DNA of 64,000 nucleotides. Origin: Candidatus Cryptobacteroides avicola (GTDB lineage Bacteria; Bacteroidota; Bacteroidia; Bacteroidales; UBA932). The notes under the pieces were generated by a model that saw nothing but the letters and a program-made list of their open reading frames with translations, did not search any database and had not been told where the DNA came from. How positions within the stretch are numbered: position 1 is the first letter of the stretch; each line of letters starts with the position of its first letter. Where the stretch lies: the NCBI GenBank assembly GCA_017695115.1, contig JADILV010000036.1, forward strand, positions 1-64,000, given 5' to 3'. Positions 62,713 through 64,000 of this stretch are shown here, piece by piece. Made by a program: the position numbers and the translations under genes.

Positions 62713-62949
62713 TTAAAGTTGTTTCTGGCTTTTGCCGGGCTTCCGGAAGATGTTTGCCGTATTTATGATGCTGAAAGCAATGAACAGCAATCCCCAGATT
62801 ATTTTGATGATGCCGATGAAAATCCCGGCTTCAGGACGGCAAAGGCCGATGATGCTGTCAACGATGGAGTACAGTCCGTACCCGCCGAATATCAGTATTA
62901 ACATTATGACAGCCGTCTTGTTCTTGGCTGACAGTTCAGAGAATTTCAT
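62713..62949 (-). CDS. Small membrane protein, function unknown
   Basis: 78 residues with two hydrophobic helices (TAVIMLILIFGGYGLYSIVD; GIIKIIWGLLFIAFSIINTA) and a Lys-rich C-terminus. Not recognised as a named family. It lies upstream of the 34-residue ORF and may share its transcript. The AT-rich 62950-63081 upstream region shows nothing else. Confidence 0.65.
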   Translation of the reverse strand: MKFSELSAKNKTAVIMLILIFGGYGLYSIVDSIIGLCRPEAGIFIGIIKIIWGLLFIAFSIINTANIFRKPGKSQKQL

Positions 62950-63081
62950 GATACCGGTTTTTAAAGGTTATGCAATGAATCCTTAAAGATATGATTTTTA
63001 ATTTTGAATAGCAATCCTGTCAGGGAATATAAAAAAAAGAAAAAACATTAAGAAAAAGAAAAATCTGAATATGTTGCGTCA

Positions 63082-63089
63082 TATCTTTG
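63082..63089 (+). promoter_or_regulatory. -7 box upstream of the small membrane protein pair
   Basis: TATCTTTG is an exact TAnnTTTG match, 48 bases before the GTG start. No -33 TTTG at the usual distance. Confidence 0.5.
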
Positions 63090-63137
63090 TTGTGCAGAAT
63101 ATGATTCTGTGTACATTCGCCGGAAAAACCAGTAGGT

Positions 63138-63329
63138 GTGTGGAGAGAGAAAATAATCGATTATTTGTTGGATATATCGAAGTATAGTTTTACTGCTGTA
63201 GTCATTACGGCCATAATGGAAGACATGTCCGGATATAGATGGCTGGTATATGGTATCGGTATTTTAATTACCTTTATTGCGTTTTATGTCAGTATGAGAC
63301 TGCATCGGAATATAAAAAACAGAAAGTAG
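63138..63329 (+). CDS. DUF6722-like small membrane protein
   Basis: 63 residues from a GTG start preceded by AGTAGG. KIIDYLLDISKYSFTAVVIT followed by a second helix LVYGIGILITFIAFYVSMRL and a basic tail. The LDISKYxxTAVVI pattern matches DUF6722 proteins of Bacteroidales. Function unknown. A second tiny membrane ORF follows after 4 bases. Confidence 0.65.
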   Translation: MWREKIIDYLLDISKYSFTAVVITAIMEDMSGYRWLVYGIGILITFIAFYVSMRLHRNIKNRK

Positions 63330-63333
63330 GTGT

Positions 63334-63435
63334 ATGGGAGCAATTTTCGCATTTTCAGCAATGGGGGTTTTCTGTATTGTGATATTGATAATATCAAAAA
63401 CGGAAAAAGGACAGAAGTGGCTGGATGGTGAGTAA
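63334..63435 (+). CDS. Tiny membrane protein (33 residues) downstream of the DUF6722-like gene
   Basis: ATG at 63334, preceded by GTAGGTGT. One hydrophobic helix (AIFAFSAMGVFCIVILIISK), then TEKGQKWLDGE. Tight spacing to the upstream gene and the single-helix form support it as a coupled small protein. Confidence 0.5.
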   Translation: MGAIFAFSAMGVFCIVILIISKTEKGQKWLDGE

Positions 63436-63452
63436 AAAATAGCTTGATTAAA

Positions 63453-63543
63453 AGGACATCTGCCCGTTGATGAAGATCCTCCCCACCAAGCGGGTCCCCT
63501 CCCTTTTCGGGAGCCAATGTCCTCATCAACGGGCAGATGTCCT
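63453..63543. repeat. Variable-arm cloverleaf element (copy 3)
   Basis: Perfect 21-bp inverted repeat (63453-63473 with 63523-63543). Inside: CCTCCCCAC...GGGTCCCCTCCC and a 5-bp hairpin CTCCC-TTTTC-GGGAG. Core as in 23571 and 35855, arms unrelated. It lies between the convergent small-protein and gltX genes and could serve as a bidirectional terminator. Confidence 0.8.
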
Positions 63544-63561
63544 GATTCTGATATGTAAGCC

Positions 63562-64000
63562 TTACATCAGGGTTTTTCTGATATTTTCTATACGCACTGC
63601 AAGTTCCTTCTTTCCGATAAGGGAGACGATGTCGGCGATACCCAGGCCGCTGGACGCACCTACAAGTGCGAGCCTCAGGCAGTTCATCACCTTGCCCATC
63701 GGCCACTCCCGGCTGCGGATGAATTCCTCCATCGGACCTTCGATCTGCTCATGTGTGAACTCAGGGCCGGCAGGACCGTTTCCTCCGTCAAACCCCTCGA
63801 TGAAATCCGCCACCTGGAACGCCAGAGTGTAATTCTCCTCTTTCCAGAACTTCGCCACATCTTTCTCGACATAAGTCTGAGGGGAAACGAAAAGATATGA
63901 TGCGATATCCCAGAAGTCAGCTACGAAAGATGCCCTTTCCTTGATAAGCGACACGACCTTCTGTACATAGTCATGCGTGAATATCCGGTTCTTGAAATCC
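63562..64000 (-). CDS. gltX: Glutamate-tRNA ligase, C-terminal part (runs off the window)
   Basis: The minus-strand frame is open from the window edge to the stop at 63562, about 145 residues. It reads FKNRIFTHDYVQKVVSLIKE, ASFVADFWDIASYLF, and the GltX anticodon-binding end (REWPMGKVMNCLRLALVGAS; GIADIVSLIGKKE). The catalytic domain lies outside. Internal Met codons are not starts. Confidence 0.93.
   Translation of the reverse strand, partial: DFKNRIFTHDYVQKVVSLIKERASFVADFWDIASYLFVSPQTYVEKDVAKFWKEENYTLAFQVADFIEGFDGGNGPAGPEFTHEQIEGPMEEFIRSREWPMGKVMNCLRLALVGASSGLGIADIVSLIGKKELAVRIENIRKTLM

Noticed and set aside
1..64000. CRISPR arrays, tRNA or rRNA genes, prophage or integrative element
   Set aside because: No regularly spaced direct repeats, cloverleaf tRNA sequence, rRNA segments, integrase or phage structural genes were seen on either strand.

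Overview
The window is from a bacterium of the order Bacteroidales, probably a gut glycan degrader. The evidence is SusC/SusD pairs, surface lipoproteins with short acidic N-termini, TAnnTTTG-type -7 promoter boxes (partner TTTG at -33), serine-type sulfatases, S46 and C69 peptidases, DUF4876/DUF6850/DUF5056/DUF1735-type proteins and pnp next to rpsO. I cannot name genus or species. No tRNA, rRNA, CRISPR array, transposase or integrase was seen.

Layout. (1) 1-11168: the 3' part of a beta-mannan utilisation locus: end of a SusC, SusD, IPT-type glycan-binding lipoprotein, GH130 mannosylglucose phosphorylase, GH26 and GH5_7 mannanases, GH97 probable alpha-galactosidase, an atypical GH28-fold lipoprotein and an AraC regulator. 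Together they would bind galacto/glucomannan, cut it, trim galactose and phosphorolyse the epimerised disaccharide. The epimerase and transporter must lie elsewhere. (2) 11190-19539, minus strand: pheS, a small periplasmic protein, a FISUMP lipoprotein, and a TonB receptor/DUF4876/DUF6850 cluster of unknown substrate. (3) 19776-25917: C69 dipeptidase, membrane 4Fe-4S protein and S46 dipeptidyl-peptidase of DPP7 type. (4) 26024-31206: TonB receptor, beta-helix lipoprotein and acid-phosphatase-like metallophosphoesterase, perhaps for phosphoester scavenging. (5) 31390-33518: PepSY-like protein, then an ECF sigma operon (membrane protein, sigma, DUF5056) preceded by a possible short RNA whose promoter contains nine G. 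(6) 33587-34799: an AT-rich island with a small protein, a SecB-like chaperone and a frameshifted ADP-ribosyltransferase-like protein, read here as a candidate toxin-antitoxin-chaperone module. (7) 34956-41209, minus strand: rsmA, an outer-membrane barrel, pnp, rpsO. (8) 41402-58602: two sulfatases divergent from a second PUL with two SusC/SusD pairs, DUF1735 and SusE-like binding proteins and one GH76 endo-alpha-1,6-mannanase; this suggests alpha-mannan, possibly sulfated. (9) 58737-64000: housekeeping genes (YgjP-like metallopeptidase, MATE, truB, rpiB, small membrane proteins, end of gltX).

Three intergenic elements (23571, 35855, 63453) share a GC-rich core but have arms of unrelated sequence that remain self-complementary. 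These elements and the SecB module are the two observations most worth following.
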